From positions 51,506,514 through 51,566,513 of the forward strand of contig NC_087070.1 of NCBI RefSeq assembly GCF_963678635.1: a stretch of DNA of 60,000 bases, in the 5' to 3' direction. The notes beneath the pieces are model-generated. The model did no database searches. It was not told where the DNA came from and worked only from the letters and a program-made list of their open reading frames with translations. The position numbers and the translations under genes are program-made. The first letter of the stretch is position 1; each line of letters begins with the position of its first letter. Shown one piece after another: positions 12,801 to 20,300 of the stretch. The DNA comes from Symsagittifera roscoffensis (taxonomy: Eukaryota; Xenacoelomorpha; Acoela; Convolutidae).

Positions 12801-15451
12801 ATTTTCCTCGCAATTACAAACATGGCAATTACGCAAGGAAACTGAAAAAAAAAAAAAAAACTTGTTTTTTCAAAAATCTTTAACTTTTGATGTTGGACTC
12901 TGAATGAGAGTATAATCTGCCTTGATGTAAAGAGTTTATACACTAATGTCCCGCTCAAGGAAGCTGTTGAAATAGCCCCGAGGAGATTATATGAGCAAAT
13001 CAATCCTCCGGAAATATCTCGCAAAACTATGAAATTTACTAAATTTGGCAGTGAGTAAGGTACACTGGTTTGTGGTACGCTCAAAAAGGCGGTTTAGCAA
13101 TGAGCTCCTCCCTTGAAGTAATACTGGCCAATTTGTGGCTCTAAGAATACGAACCAGCATTAATGAAAGAAGTACCAAAGTGAGTGTGCTAAATGAGGAT
13201 AACGAGAAAGTCTGCCCTGGATGTCAGAAAAAGGTGACATATCGAACTAAAGGGTTAGAATGCGAAGCTTGTTTCATATGGTACCACTTAGCGTGTGTTT
13301 ACATATCGGAACTCGAATACGCAGACATCGCTGAAACAGTATGGTATTACATAACTTGCAAAAAAAAAACAAGAAGCAAATCGGACTGAGAATGGTGTTT
13401 AAGTTTTTCTAAGATTATGTGGACGACATAGTTAGAACTTTCAAGGGTGATCCTGGGGTAGTCCTCGAGGCTACCAATAAATTGCATCCATACTTGCAGT
13501 TCTCCATAGAAGAACTTGATAGCAACGGTAATTTGGCCTTTTTGGATTTAAATGTCAACGTGGACTCAGGAAAAAAGATCACATGTGGGTGGTACCAAAA
13601 ACCCACTGATACCGGCACCATTCTAAATTTTAGAGGTTGCGCACCTTTGTTAAACAAAAGAAAAAATATTGAAGGAACGGTCCATAGGGTTTTCAGAGTA
13701 CCTCAATATGGGAAAGTTTTGACCGGGCATTGGAAAAAAAATCAGAAACAATGGATTGAAAATCAATATCCGAAACATTGGTCGGACAGTGTAGTTTTTG
13801 AAACTCTTAACAAGATCATTGAGGGAAAGAAAAATATAGAGGTGACGGCATCAGAACCGAGAAATGATAAATGGTTGAAAAACTCAACCCCCCCCCCCCT
13901 TTTTACAATGCAATATCGAGGCAATCCATCTCAACTATTAGCTGCAAAGATTCGGCAAAAATCCAGGGCACAAATAATTTTTACAACAAGAAAAGTGAAA
14001 ACATGCTTGGCATCCCTCAAAACTTCCTTTGCTCGTGAACTGAGATCCAAAGTGGCGTATAAGCTTACATGTAGTGGATGTAGCTCCACCTATTTCGGCC
14101 AGACAGTCCAACATTTAGCCACGAGGGTCGATGAACACCGCATAGGGGACTCCCTAGTAGGGGCAACACTTGTTAGAATGTAATAAGGAGGTAAGCGGTG
14201 CTGCTGAGCTGAAGTCAGAGATTATAGACCAAACAGCCAACACTCAGAAGCTACTCAACTAGAGGCTTTGCATATTTGGAGGGAGAGGCCGAGAATCAAC
14301 ACACGCGATGAATTCAGGAGCCAGGAATTAACACTCAAATTATAGTCCATGTAAAACATGGCTAAAATTCAAAAAACTGACATGTCAGAATTGGAAAATA
14401 TTCCTAAATCGAAATTATATAACAATGAAAGAACAAAAACTAAAAAATCTCAGATATTTACAGGAAAATGTTATTAATGATTACGTAATTTATTATGTAA
14501 TTACAGTTGTTTAAATTTGATTGGTCAAAAAAAATTTCGAGCATTTTTAGACATGATTCTCATTTTTTTTTTAGGTCTTTGATCGTTTTGTAAATATTGT
14601 AAAGAATTTTTATTCCTGATGATGCACAAAATGTGCGAAAAAGTTTGAATTAACATTTTAAATTCTTATTTTAACTTTTGAGTTTCGAATAAAAAAATTA
14701 GATGGCCTTAAAGCTCTTTGAACTTTTAGAGGACATTCTGATGGACACTTTTATGTTAAAATTAACCCAATTTGAGAAAACTGGATTAATAGGTTAAACT
14801 TTTTACCTATTGTAAAGAAATCACAAGTCAAACCGCGAAAAACCAAAATTTAGTGTGAACAAATTTTAGGACTTTTCCTGAAAAAAAAACAAACAAAAAA
14901 TCAGCCCTATAGAAGAAGAGTACTCAATACGTTCATTAATCTTAAGAAAATCTACAAATTCATGTTAAATTTATTTACCGAATCAAACAACTATTAGGAT
15001 ACATGGAGATAGGAAAAGACAACAATTTCAGTAAATTAGGTTTTTCAGTTGAAGAGTTTGACCTACCTGTCGGAACAGCCTGACTGACTGTTATTGTGAA
15101 AGTGACTTCATGAGAAGTCGGATCTTCTTGCACTGTAGCATTTCCTGGGCCTCGCTTTTTCTTTCGTCGGATATTAAATATGGACCCAATGCCCAAGACG
15201 GTACTACATCTTTCTCCATGCAAATCAGCGCTTATAATAGAATCGGCTGAAACAAAAGTAATTTCGGATCAGACAACTTAACAAAAAATAATCTAACTTC
15301 AATTTAGCATACATCTGAAGCCAGCTTGAGAGTCAGCGTCTAAATGAGAAGGTGCCGCTGATCCTCTTTGAACCGACCCTCGCTTGCTTACATTGGCCGA
15401 GTTGACTGTTGATGCCGATTTGTTACTATTTATACTACCAGCTCTTGTCAT
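757..15451 (-). CDS. CFAP92: CFAP92-like (DUF4550) cilia/flagella-associated protein gene, 11 exons, 3' end outside window
   Basis: Eleven exons were joined by hand from splice signals. The lengths 139, 180, 286, 102, 167, 143, 140, 122, 159, 190 and 113 nt keep one open frame of about 580 codons, which is strong evidence of a real gene. The product starts MTRAGSIN, passes a Lys-rich stretch (RRKKKRGPG), then a conserved block containing YHLIPPDD, VTFPTAAKVYGKG and EVKVWNSREKVS, then FDRPKGFRFP and EDIGGVKPTVFSQ. This order fits the DUF4550 domain of CFAP92 (KIAA1257) as I remember it. That family is linked to motile cilia, and its molecular role is not established. No signal peptide or membrane segment is visible. 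An in-frame TAG lies 36-38 nt upstream of the ATG with no other ATG between. The last exon ends on a donor, so the gene continues left of the window. The gene model is secure; the family name is tentative. Confidence 0.75.
1335..1620. repeat. Dispersed intronic repeat, copy 1 (MITE-like)
   Basis: It begins near ACATAGCCAACTGAC and GAGTAATGAACGCAC and continues through a block also found at 8,315-8,425 (TTTGAGAAAACTGGA, AGAAGTCGATCACGTTTTT). Other partial copies are at about 60-190, 5,845-6,120, 6,731-7,075, 8,240-8,592 and 14,698-14,945. No coding capacity is evident. Confidence 0.6.
2451..3016 (-). CDS. Unrecognised open frame in intron 10
   Basis: An open frame of about 188 codons follows a TTTCAG acceptor-like site near 3,017. 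It starts around Tyr-Phe-Ile-Ser, includes a possible zinc-binding start (PGCHICLVTMECGKQ), a long basic middle and a hydrophobic stretch (SIISFIGSMVLHALFFV). Its phase does not match exon 10, so it is not part of the main transcript as modelled. It may be an alternative exon, a relic of a mobile element or a chance open frame. Confidence 0.3.
3423..4222. mobile_element. Non-autonomous DNA element with long terminal inverted repeats
   Basis: The left arm (3,423-3,590) and right arm (4,070-4,222) are imperfect inverted repeats of about 150 bp. They share AAATTGTTT, GGCGYCGTTTGG, GGGCGACAG, the ACAGCACAAGC core, TTCGTTGGAAA and CTCAGCTAGG. The interior carries a tRNA-like segment. There is no transposase. 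A second, partly deleted copy lies at about 5,224-5,690. Confidence 0.65.
3823..3888 (-). other. tRNA-like segment (pol III A/B box-like) inside the TIR element
   Basis: On the minus strand TGGCTGAGTGGCTA resembles an A box of a Ser/Leu-type tRNA, and GGTTCGAATC, about 38 nt further on, matches a B box. The acceptor stem does not pair convincingly, so this is a tRNA-derived relic or SINE-like head, not a functional tRNA. Confidence 0.5.
4559..4748 (-). CDS. Exon 10 of CFAP92-like gene
   Basis: The acceptor is TTCACAG and the donor GTAGGA. It encodes an acidic region (VTISLDDDLLNEQQ) and ends with NTPMTYSELRKR, which continues directly into exon 11. Confidence 0.8.
4872..4937. repeat. Perfect 16-bp inverted repeat with nested 7-bp stem (hairpin)
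   Basis: Arms 4,872-4,887 (GTGAGAGCTCGTCCTC) and 4,922-4,937 are exact reverse complements. Inside the 34-nt loop, ACTATCA (4,892-4,898) pairs with TGATAGT (4,911-4,917). Outside, weaker pairing extends to about 4,861 and 4,948. It would form a strong hairpin in RNA from either strand. Confidence 0.75.
5224..5690. mobile_element. Second, incomplete copy of the TIR/tRNA-like element
   Basis: It shares with 3,423-4,222 the order GCGAGAACAC, AAAAGCAGCT, AGAAATAAGCCT, the tRNA-like block (B box GATTCGAATC at about 5,380-5,445), CACTTAGGTT-like sequence and the end AATGGCCAAACGACGCC. The left inverted arm is missing. Confidence 0.55.
5845..6120. repeat. Dispersed intronic repeat, copy 2, with inverted ends
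   Basis: The left end AAGAGTAATGAACGCAAG and right end TTCACTACGTTCATTACTC are inverted with respect to each other. An internal CTATATAAGAGTC lies close to the right end. About 250 bp separate the ends, typical of a small MITE. Confidence 0.55.
6345..6503 (-). CDS. Exon 9 of CFAP92-like gene
   Basis: The acceptor is TTTACAG and the donor GTCAGT. It encodes a Gly-rich patch (HGGKKGGGGIG) and then LDRAVDERNAHFHKYGLTS. Confidence 0.8.
6731..7075. repeat. Dispersed intronic repeat, copy 3
   Basis: The left end carries GTGTCAATGAACCCAAAG and the right end TTCACTGCGTTCATTGACTC, again in inverted orientation, about 310 bp apart. This copy shows the inverted ends most clearly. Confidence 0.55.
8240..8592. 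repeat. Dispersed intronic repeat, copy 4
   Basis: It shares TAAAGCTCCTTGAA with the 14,698 copy, TTTGAGAAAACTGGA and GAAGTCGATCACGTTTTTC with copy 1, and ends with GACCTATATAAGAGTC and TTCATCGACTCTT. Confidence 0.55.
9188..9309 (-). CDS. Exon 8 of CFAP92-like gene
   Basis: The acceptor is GAGCAG and the donor GTGAGT. It encodes a basic, Ser/Ala-rich segment (RLAAASDRQDKPIATNKAM). Phases match both neighbours. Confidence 0.75.
9310..9764 (-). other. Intron 7 (GC-AG), 455 bp
   Basis: Its donor is GC rather than GT (see exon 7) and its acceptor is GAGCAG. No repeat or gene was seen inside. Confidence 0.65.
9765..9904 (-). CDS. Exon 7 of CFAP92-like gene, with GC donor
   Basis: The acceptor is GTTCAG. 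The only donor that keeps the frame is AG|GCAAGT, a classic GC-AG site; the neighbouring GT would run into a stop in exon 8. The peptide has a Gly/Asp-rich stretch and then TSAAELEENMR. Confidence 0.75.
9905..10816 (-). other. Intron 6, 0.9 kb
   Basis: AT-rich. Two loosely similar stretches at about 10,140-10,270 and 10,330-10,430 share the AAACCTATATAA / GGCCGAAGCCTAT and GCCAAAAAAA motifs, suggesting an old duplication. No coding evidence. Confidence 0.45.
10817..10959 (-). CDS. Exon 6 of CFAP92-like gene
   Basis: The acceptor is TTTCAG and the donor GTACTG, ending in phase 0. It encodes a charged helix (LPHEKVELEKKFADW) followed by a Pro/Gly-rich linker. Confidence 0.8.
11191..11357 (-). 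CDS. Exon 5 of CFAP92-like gene
   Basis: The acceptor is TTTTACAG. Of two nearby GT sites, the donor GTACGT is chosen because only it keeps the frame into exon 6. It encodes FDRPKGFRFP and EDPEDIGGVKPTVFSQSRDF, the end of the DUF4550-like block. Confidence 0.8.
11358..11948 (-). other. Intron 4, 0.6 kb
   Basis: AT-rich. AGGGTTTC is repeated twice around 11,818-11,850. Nothing else was recognised. Confidence 0.5.
11949..12050 (-). CDS. Exon 4 of CFAP92-like gene
   Basis: A 102-nt exon between acceptor TTTTTAG and donor GTAACA. It encodes a Lys/Leu helix (VTKELLHKLFDH) and EVKVWNSREKVS. Phases match exons 3 and 5. Confidence 0.85.
12051..12437 (-). other. Intron 3, 387 bp
   Basis: Sequence without recognisable features. 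Confidence 0.5.
12438..12723 (-). CDS. Exon 3 of CFAP92-like gene (core of DUF4550-like region)
   Basis: The acceptor is TTTGCAG and the donor GTAAAA. It encodes YFHYAYHLIPPDDGEEE, VADVVTFPTAAKVYG and the Trp-rich KTWREGEKTWFTF. These are the most conserved-looking residues and the main basis for the family call. Confidence 0.85.
12880..14345 (+). pseudogene. Penelope-like retroelement remnant: reverse transcriptase plus GIY-YIG endonuclease
   Basis: It is broken by several stops and frameshifts and has no 5' end. In order it shows an RT start (DVKSLYTNVPLKEA, about 12,920), a motif-B-like SSLEVILANLWL (about 13,100-13,140), a PHD-like zinc finger (13,200-13,370), the catalytic YVDD (about 13,412) and the conserved FLDLNV and TGWYQKPTDT-like palm/thumb segment. 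The long open frame 13,419-14,183 ends in a GIY-YIG module (SSTYFGQTVQHLATRVDEH). This continues in another frame to LEALHIWRERPRIN and ends near 14,345. Penelope-like elements combine RT and GIY-YIG in this order. Stops near 13,060, 13,140, 13,390 and 14,270 mean it makes no full protein. Confidence 0.8.
13200..13375 (+). other. PHD-like zinc finger inside the Penelope-like RT
   Basis: The motif order CPGC, CEAC, WYHLAC and a final C fits a Cys4-His-Cys3 PHD-type finger. It lies between the motif-B-like NLWL stretch and YVDD, i.e. within the RT palm. The family parallel is from memory and unverified. Confidence 0.5.
14616..14640 (+). ncRNA. Hammerhead ribozyme-like core downstream of the Penelope-like element
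   Basis: CTGATGA (14,616-14,622) is followed by a short hairpin, TGCAC / GTGC around AAAAT, and then GAAA (14,637-14,640). This is the invariant order of a hammerhead core: CUGAUGA, stem II, GAAA. Penelope-like elements are known to carry such ribozymes in their terminal repeats. Stems I and III are not clear, so activity is unproven. Confidence 0.5.
14698..14945. repeat. Dispersed intronic repeat, copy 5
   Basis: It shares TTAAAGCTCTTTGAA and TTTGAGAAAACTGGAT with copies 1 and 4, and its right end (AGTACTCAATACGTTCATTAATC) is a diverged version of the copy 2 end. Confidence 0.5.
15067..15246 (-). CDS. Exon 2 of CFAP92-like gene
   Basis: The acceptor is TTTCAG and the donor GTAGGT, in phase 1 to phase 1. 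It encodes a basic run (RRKKKRGPG) followed by a Thr/Val-rich strand-like segment (VTFTITVSQ), the start of the conserved region. Confidence 0.8.
15313..15451 (-). CDS. Exon 1 of CFAP92-like gene (start codon)
   Basis: The ATG is at 15,451 and the exon holds 46 codons plus one base, rich in Ser and Thr. The donor GTATGC follows. The joined codon across intron 1 (only 66 bp) is Ser. The upstream in-frame TAG supports this start, although a further 5' non-coding exon cannot be excluded. Confidence 0.75.
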
Positions 15452-15978
15452 TACTACATAATCTTGAAATGGATTATCACTTAACTATGGCATTAAAAAT
15501 AAACCAAAAAAATGAGAACTTCAATTGCAAAATTGTAATTAATATTATTAAGCAAGTGTATGTCATACAACTTTTCTTGGTTATATATTTATTTACAATA
15601 TAATAAAATAAACCAAAAAAGAACACTTTAATTGCAAAATAATAATTAATATTATTAAGCAAGTGTAAGTCACACAACTTATCTTGGTTATATATTTTTA
15701 TTACAATATAATTAAATACAATTAGCCTAATTAATGTGATAAACTTATTAAATAAATTCATGTGATATGATACGCTCATAATGGTACGCTTGTAAGAAGA
15801 AGGCCCGGGATTTTAGAGACAAGCTCGTCAAGTCGCGATACTCCCCCACTACCCGGTTATCCCCGCCGGAACCTCCACCCATGAAAAACCAGGATGAAAT
15901 TTTATTGCTTTCATTTCTTTTTTGATATTTATTTTTAAAATCCATTTCTCTACAATCCATTTTACAATCTATTCTTTC
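15452..15978. other. Upstream region of the CFAP92-like gene, ending at LTR retrotransposon A
   Basis: The probable promoter region is only about 530 bp long before element A begins. It is AT-rich and half of it is a tandem duplication (15,495-15,711). A small minus-strand open frame at 15,748-15,960 has no recognisable product. Confidence 0.5.
15495..15711. repeat. Tandem duplication, two units of about 110 bp
   Basis: Both units contain AATAAACCAAAAAA, TTAATATTATTAAGCAAGTG, CACAACTT/ATACAACTT and CTTGGTTATATATTT. They are about 85-90% similar by eye. Confidence 0.7.
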
Positions 15979-16267
15979 TGTAACAGTCGCCTACTGCAGT
16001 CACATATGAGGCTTAAGAAAAATAGGCCCTATAACCATTGGCTCTAGAGTCAGGGACACTATCTCTTGTGTTTTTCTACCTCAAGAACGGTCGGAGCCAA
16101 TTCGGTTCGCTTGCGACATGAGACTAGAACCCATTACAGCTTGAAGGCTACTACCAAAATATCCCCCCACTCTAGAAAATAAGAACGTCCCCATACTTAG
16201 GTCTCAAGATACCCAAAATACATGAACGCCGTTAAAAACAGGGTTGGAACAATCCGTTAAGTTACTT

Positions 16268-16273
16268 TTTATT
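16268..16273 (-). promoter_or_regulatory. Candidate polyadenylation signal AATAAA in the 3' LTR
   Basis: AATAAA in element sense lies about 375 nt downstream of the LTR TATA-like box. That position suits the R/U5 boundary, and it is conserved in the other LTR. Confidence 0.45.
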
Positions 16274-16647
16274 GGACAGTGAAACTTTGATCCATTTCAG
16301 ATGGATCAACCTAAAACTCGCCTTATCTCAACATAACAATCATAAAACACACTCGAGAAATTTAAATTGGGAACTCACATGTTGATGTACTCGAGTACAG
16401 GGAGTAATTAAATTGGTAAGCAACTCAAGAATCAGGTAATATAACTAAACAAGTTTGATACTGGTCAGTTTTGGTAACAGAAGTAAGTTCTGGCTCTAGA
16501 ATTTGAGTTTTTGTATGAACCATTGGGACACTCAAGCTGTCCACCTTTCCATTGAAGGTTCACTCTAGTTCGTTCCGAATAGTCGTTCTTTCTTCTATTT
16601 ATCGTCTCTCCTCCTATTTCGGGATAAGACAGCTCTACTCGTGTCTT

Positions 16648-16655
16648 ATTTTATA
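16648..16655 (-). promoter_or_regulatory. TATA-like box in left LTR
   Basis: TATAAAAT in element sense, also present in the right LTR at 35,246-35,253. This copy, in the 3' LTR, would drive transcription away from the element towards lower coordinates, i.e. in the same direction as the CFAP92-like gene. Confidence 0.4.
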
Positions 16656-16875
16656 TCTGGAAATTGCGAATAGCAATTTCCCGCTGTTTTTCTTGAGCAA
16701 TTTCCCGCAATTGTAAATTCGGATGTTCTGATTTTTCACTTTTTGTTTTCAGTTGGTACGAGAAAACTGAGCATGACAGGCTCCATTCGAAATTTTGAAG
16801 ATTAAAACTTCACTCCAAAATTACGTAATTTCGTGTCTCTCAAGGTCAAACTTCCAGATATGACCGACTGTCACA

Positions 16876-16889
16876 TACTCCCCGGACTC
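16876..16889 (-). promoter_or_regulatory. Polypurine-tract-like sequence of element A
   Basis: In element sense GAGTCCGGGGAGTA immediately precedes the 3' LTR. The purine run GGGGAG is short, but the same sequence sits at the same place in element B (36,849-36,862). Confidence 0.45.
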
Positions 16890-17305
16890 AAGATCGATGT
16901 CCTCATCGCGTGCTGTCGTTGTCAGTGAATCCCCAGAAGCCCGAGTGTCACTCAAGATACAGTGCCAGTGGTCATTTACAGAAGTTTGCAGCAGACTCAA
17001 GTTTATCTACCTTCCAAAATTCACGACCATATAAAATTTTCACACTATCGGTAAACAGCAATCAAAATCTGCACACACCTGCACCTTATGAATTCCCGCT
17101 TTTTAAGCTGGTGATTTAAAATTTCTTTTGTCCTATTCAATCAGGAAATTGTCATGCAGCATTTTGGTTTATATAATAGATCTAGCATATTAATAACAAT
17201 ATCTTATTTGTTAAAATTTCTTTTTCGTGAACCCAGATTTCATCCGAGTTCACCCTCGAGCCCCCTTTTCTCAAGACTCTAGATTTTTCCTTTTGAGCCA
17301 CCGGC
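16876..17305 (-). other. Element A 3' untranslated region
   Basis: Non-coding sequence between the last ORF and the 3' LTR. It matches element B at 36,849-37,283 over its length, including GATCGATGTCCTCATCGCGTG and TTCATCCGAGTTCAC. No ORF was seen. Confidence 0.6.
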
Positions 17306-20300
17306 TCACCTTGTGTTCTTCGCCCTCAAGGTACCCGATCCAGATACTTTTGACACTGTGATCTGTTCCAATAGTGCCTCTTTGTCATCGGAGCTGATCA
17401 CAATCTCCTCCCAAGCCTTCAGCTGTTCATAGGATCGCATCCACTCCCATTGCTCTTGCAATCTCTTCGCTTGATTCGGTAAGCTCTTGTCCTTTGACTC
17501 CCGGTTCAAACAGAAGGAATTGTGAAGACTCAGGCTTACATTCTTCGCCAGGTCCTCCTCCAGTATTGACTCCCTCGCTCTAGTGTTGTCTCTGGATACC
17601 CTACCCACTCTTTTCCACCCCGTCGTGATCGCATTTCGATGGGTCAGCAGAGGTCTTTTGAAGGCATCTGGTCCTATCTCGGCCTGGAATTGTCGATATT
17701 CCTTTTGATGTTTCCTCATGTGATACTTCGTCGCTACATATAACCAGGATGTTAACGTCGCGCGAAACCAAGGAAAGAATCTCAAGCGGCTCCACACGTG
17801 TCTGACTTCCATTGGTATGGCGAACACCTTGCATGCTGTCTCGAACAACTCAAGTCTCCTGCTGTAATCTATCGCGTGAATCGACTCTGCGGTTGGCGTC
17901 TTCGATTCTCGATACTTTGCTATGTTTTCTTCCATACATCGTAGAGCCAGCATTGTGCTCACCACCAAGATGGTCACTTTTTGTTGATGCTCGGGTAGTC
18001 CCAACGACCTGATTTCTTCTACATCCCAGATCAGGCAGAGATTGGCTTGGACTGGGTACCACACTGTCTGCGCCAGACAGTGGCACGGACAATCCCCGTG
18101 TGTGAGGTCGATGCTCCTAAGATTGCGTTCTCCCGAGGCTTCTAGGAGAGGCTCAAGTTCCATCATCTTCTCGTGTATCACGTCGACTTCTCCCAAGTTT
18201 GGGGCACCTACCATGGGTTTCCCAGTCACGTTTTGTATCTCGAGGTCACTTGTATTTTCGCTCTCCAAGCCTAGAAGTTCTTCACCCCAGATTTCACTCA
18301 AGTCATCCCTTTGTTCTTTAGGCACTGTTCCTCGGATCTTCCTCAACAGCTTGTGTGAATGATGTGACATCCGAGCTAGTCTTACACATTTGGGCACTGA
18401 GAAGGCTTTGTCTATCAATACCCTCTGGCTGGACACTTCTACCATCGCCATGTGCAATGGATAGTGGCTGCCACATAGGTTGGTCATCACTGACCCCACT
18501 AGAGACTTCGCATTTAGAGGCAGTCCATAGGCTTCGCTCATGGGAAATCCCATCTCCGCTTCGAGTCCAACCTTCCAACTCTTGATGTGTTTCTGGGTCA
18601 CTTGCAACACTCCGGGCCATGACTCCACGCTCAACGCAGTCACCAAGTGGTGTTCTGACTCTAGCCTCTCCAGTGACTGGAGACTACACATTCTTGAGAA
18701 GAAGTCCAGAGCTGTTGCTAGGTTCACAGTGGTACTCGCGTAACACTCAGCCACTATCTGTATCTCACTTTTCTCCCTTTCGGTGATATCTTCAAGCCAG
18801 GTGACTAGGTCTTCTTTCTGGAAAGACTGTATCCTGACACATGATCGTCCATCACAGGTGTGCTCGCCATTCCCACACGTCGAGTCAAGACAACTGCCTG
18901 GCTCCATCTTCTTTACCGATCCTGTTCCACTCGTCATCTCACTTGACTCCTTCATATGAGGCAGGATCAGTCTATGTACTATACTCAAGGTCGCTAAATC
19001 TTCATCCTCTGTCGGCGCCAATCTCACTCGCTCAGTGACTTCCTCGATCAGGCTCGCATGGGGATGTGGACACCAAGAGGGCCTGAGCAACTTCCACACC
19101 ACTCCCAGATTCGTGGTCAACGTGCCGTTCCCGTTACCCATTCTTAGTTCTACTCTTTTACTTGAGCGTGGCACACTTATTACTTCCGGAGTCCTCTCGA
19201 GAATCAAACCCAGACTAGGTCTCTCTCTTTCCACAGGGTATATCTCCATTGTCCTCTCTATCCAGAACTTCAGCAACTCCGCCACCTCATAGTTACTGTG
19301 GGCACCTCCAGCTTCCAAGTCTAGGAAAGGGTTGTATGCCATCCCCATCACTCCAGACACATACTGATACTCTCCCTTCTTGTTGGGTTTCGAGTACTCT
19401 CCTGGAGGAGCCAGGTTACGGTGAACGTCGTGTTTCTCCTCGAACTTCTTGTTGTAGAACCTCCGTATCTCATCTAACTTCCTGTGGCTCTCCAGAGATT
19501 GCCTAGAACCATCTTCTTTTTCTATCCCAGTACTCTGGTACACATTCAAGATTACTGTGGAGACTCTCCTCTCCAGCGTCTTGCTTCCAATTGCTCTCTG
19601 GTGACATGCTAGGATGGTACTCTCAGTCATCATCGACATCGTCCATCTCAAGAAGCAGGTAGCATCCTTCCTTCTTGCCATGCTCAAGCCTGAGTTGTCC
19701 CTAGCAACATGCTGCATCAGCATTCGATATACCTCTAGGTTCTTGCCTCCCAACTTCAACTTGTCGTACGAAGTTAGTGTCTCTAACTCTATTCCCAACA
19801 GGCTCCACGCAAACATCAGTTGCCCTGCGGTTCTAATAAAGGGATTCGCCATCAACGGCGATGCCGATGATGATGTTCTCATCGCTTCTTCAAAATGATC
19901 CTTTAACAAGCTCTGCCAAATTCTCTTCAGCTGTCTCCCCAATTCTAATTTATTGATACCAGCCTTCTGCTGGGTAGCCCAGTTGCGTCGTTTGCGTGAC
20001 ACTCCACTGTCGAGCTTCTTCAGGCAGTCTTCCAATTCCTGCAATGTTTCCAGGGCCACCCACCACGGTCGGGCGGTGTTCCTCGTTTTATTTTTCTCAA
20101 GAGGATCGCTAGTCACTTGCTTCCCGGTAGCCTGGTGTTCATTTGAGACCCATTCATTACCGACGTCCACTTCCCAGGTCTGCCCGCTCGTTGAACCTCG
20201 CTTCATTTTTATCCTCTGAGGTTTGAAGTCTTCTTCCGTTGCTGAACTGGCGGGGATCTCCATCTCCTTTTCTACATCGAGCAGTTTCCTCGGCTCGTAG

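Larger units (their letters stand above)
12724..15066 (-). other. Intron 2, 2.3 kb, carrying a Penelope-like element
   Basis: Most of it is the Penelope-like remnant (12,880-14,345) with its 3' tail and ribozyme-like core, followed by a dispersed repeat copy (14,698-14,945). The remnant is antisense to the host gene. Confidence 0.65.
15979..16875 (-). repeat. Element A 3' LTR (left)
   Basis: On the plus strand it starts TGTAACAGTCGCC and ends CGACTGTCACA, so in element sense it reads TGTGACAG to TGTTACA. It differs from the right LTR at roughly a dozen positions. It sits 528 bp upstream of the CFAP92-like start codon. Confidence 0.9.

Noticed and set aside
15971-15978. Target-site duplication of element A (ATTCT on both sides)
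   Set aside because: It would need different LTR edges from those set by the other copies, so no duplication can be claimed.
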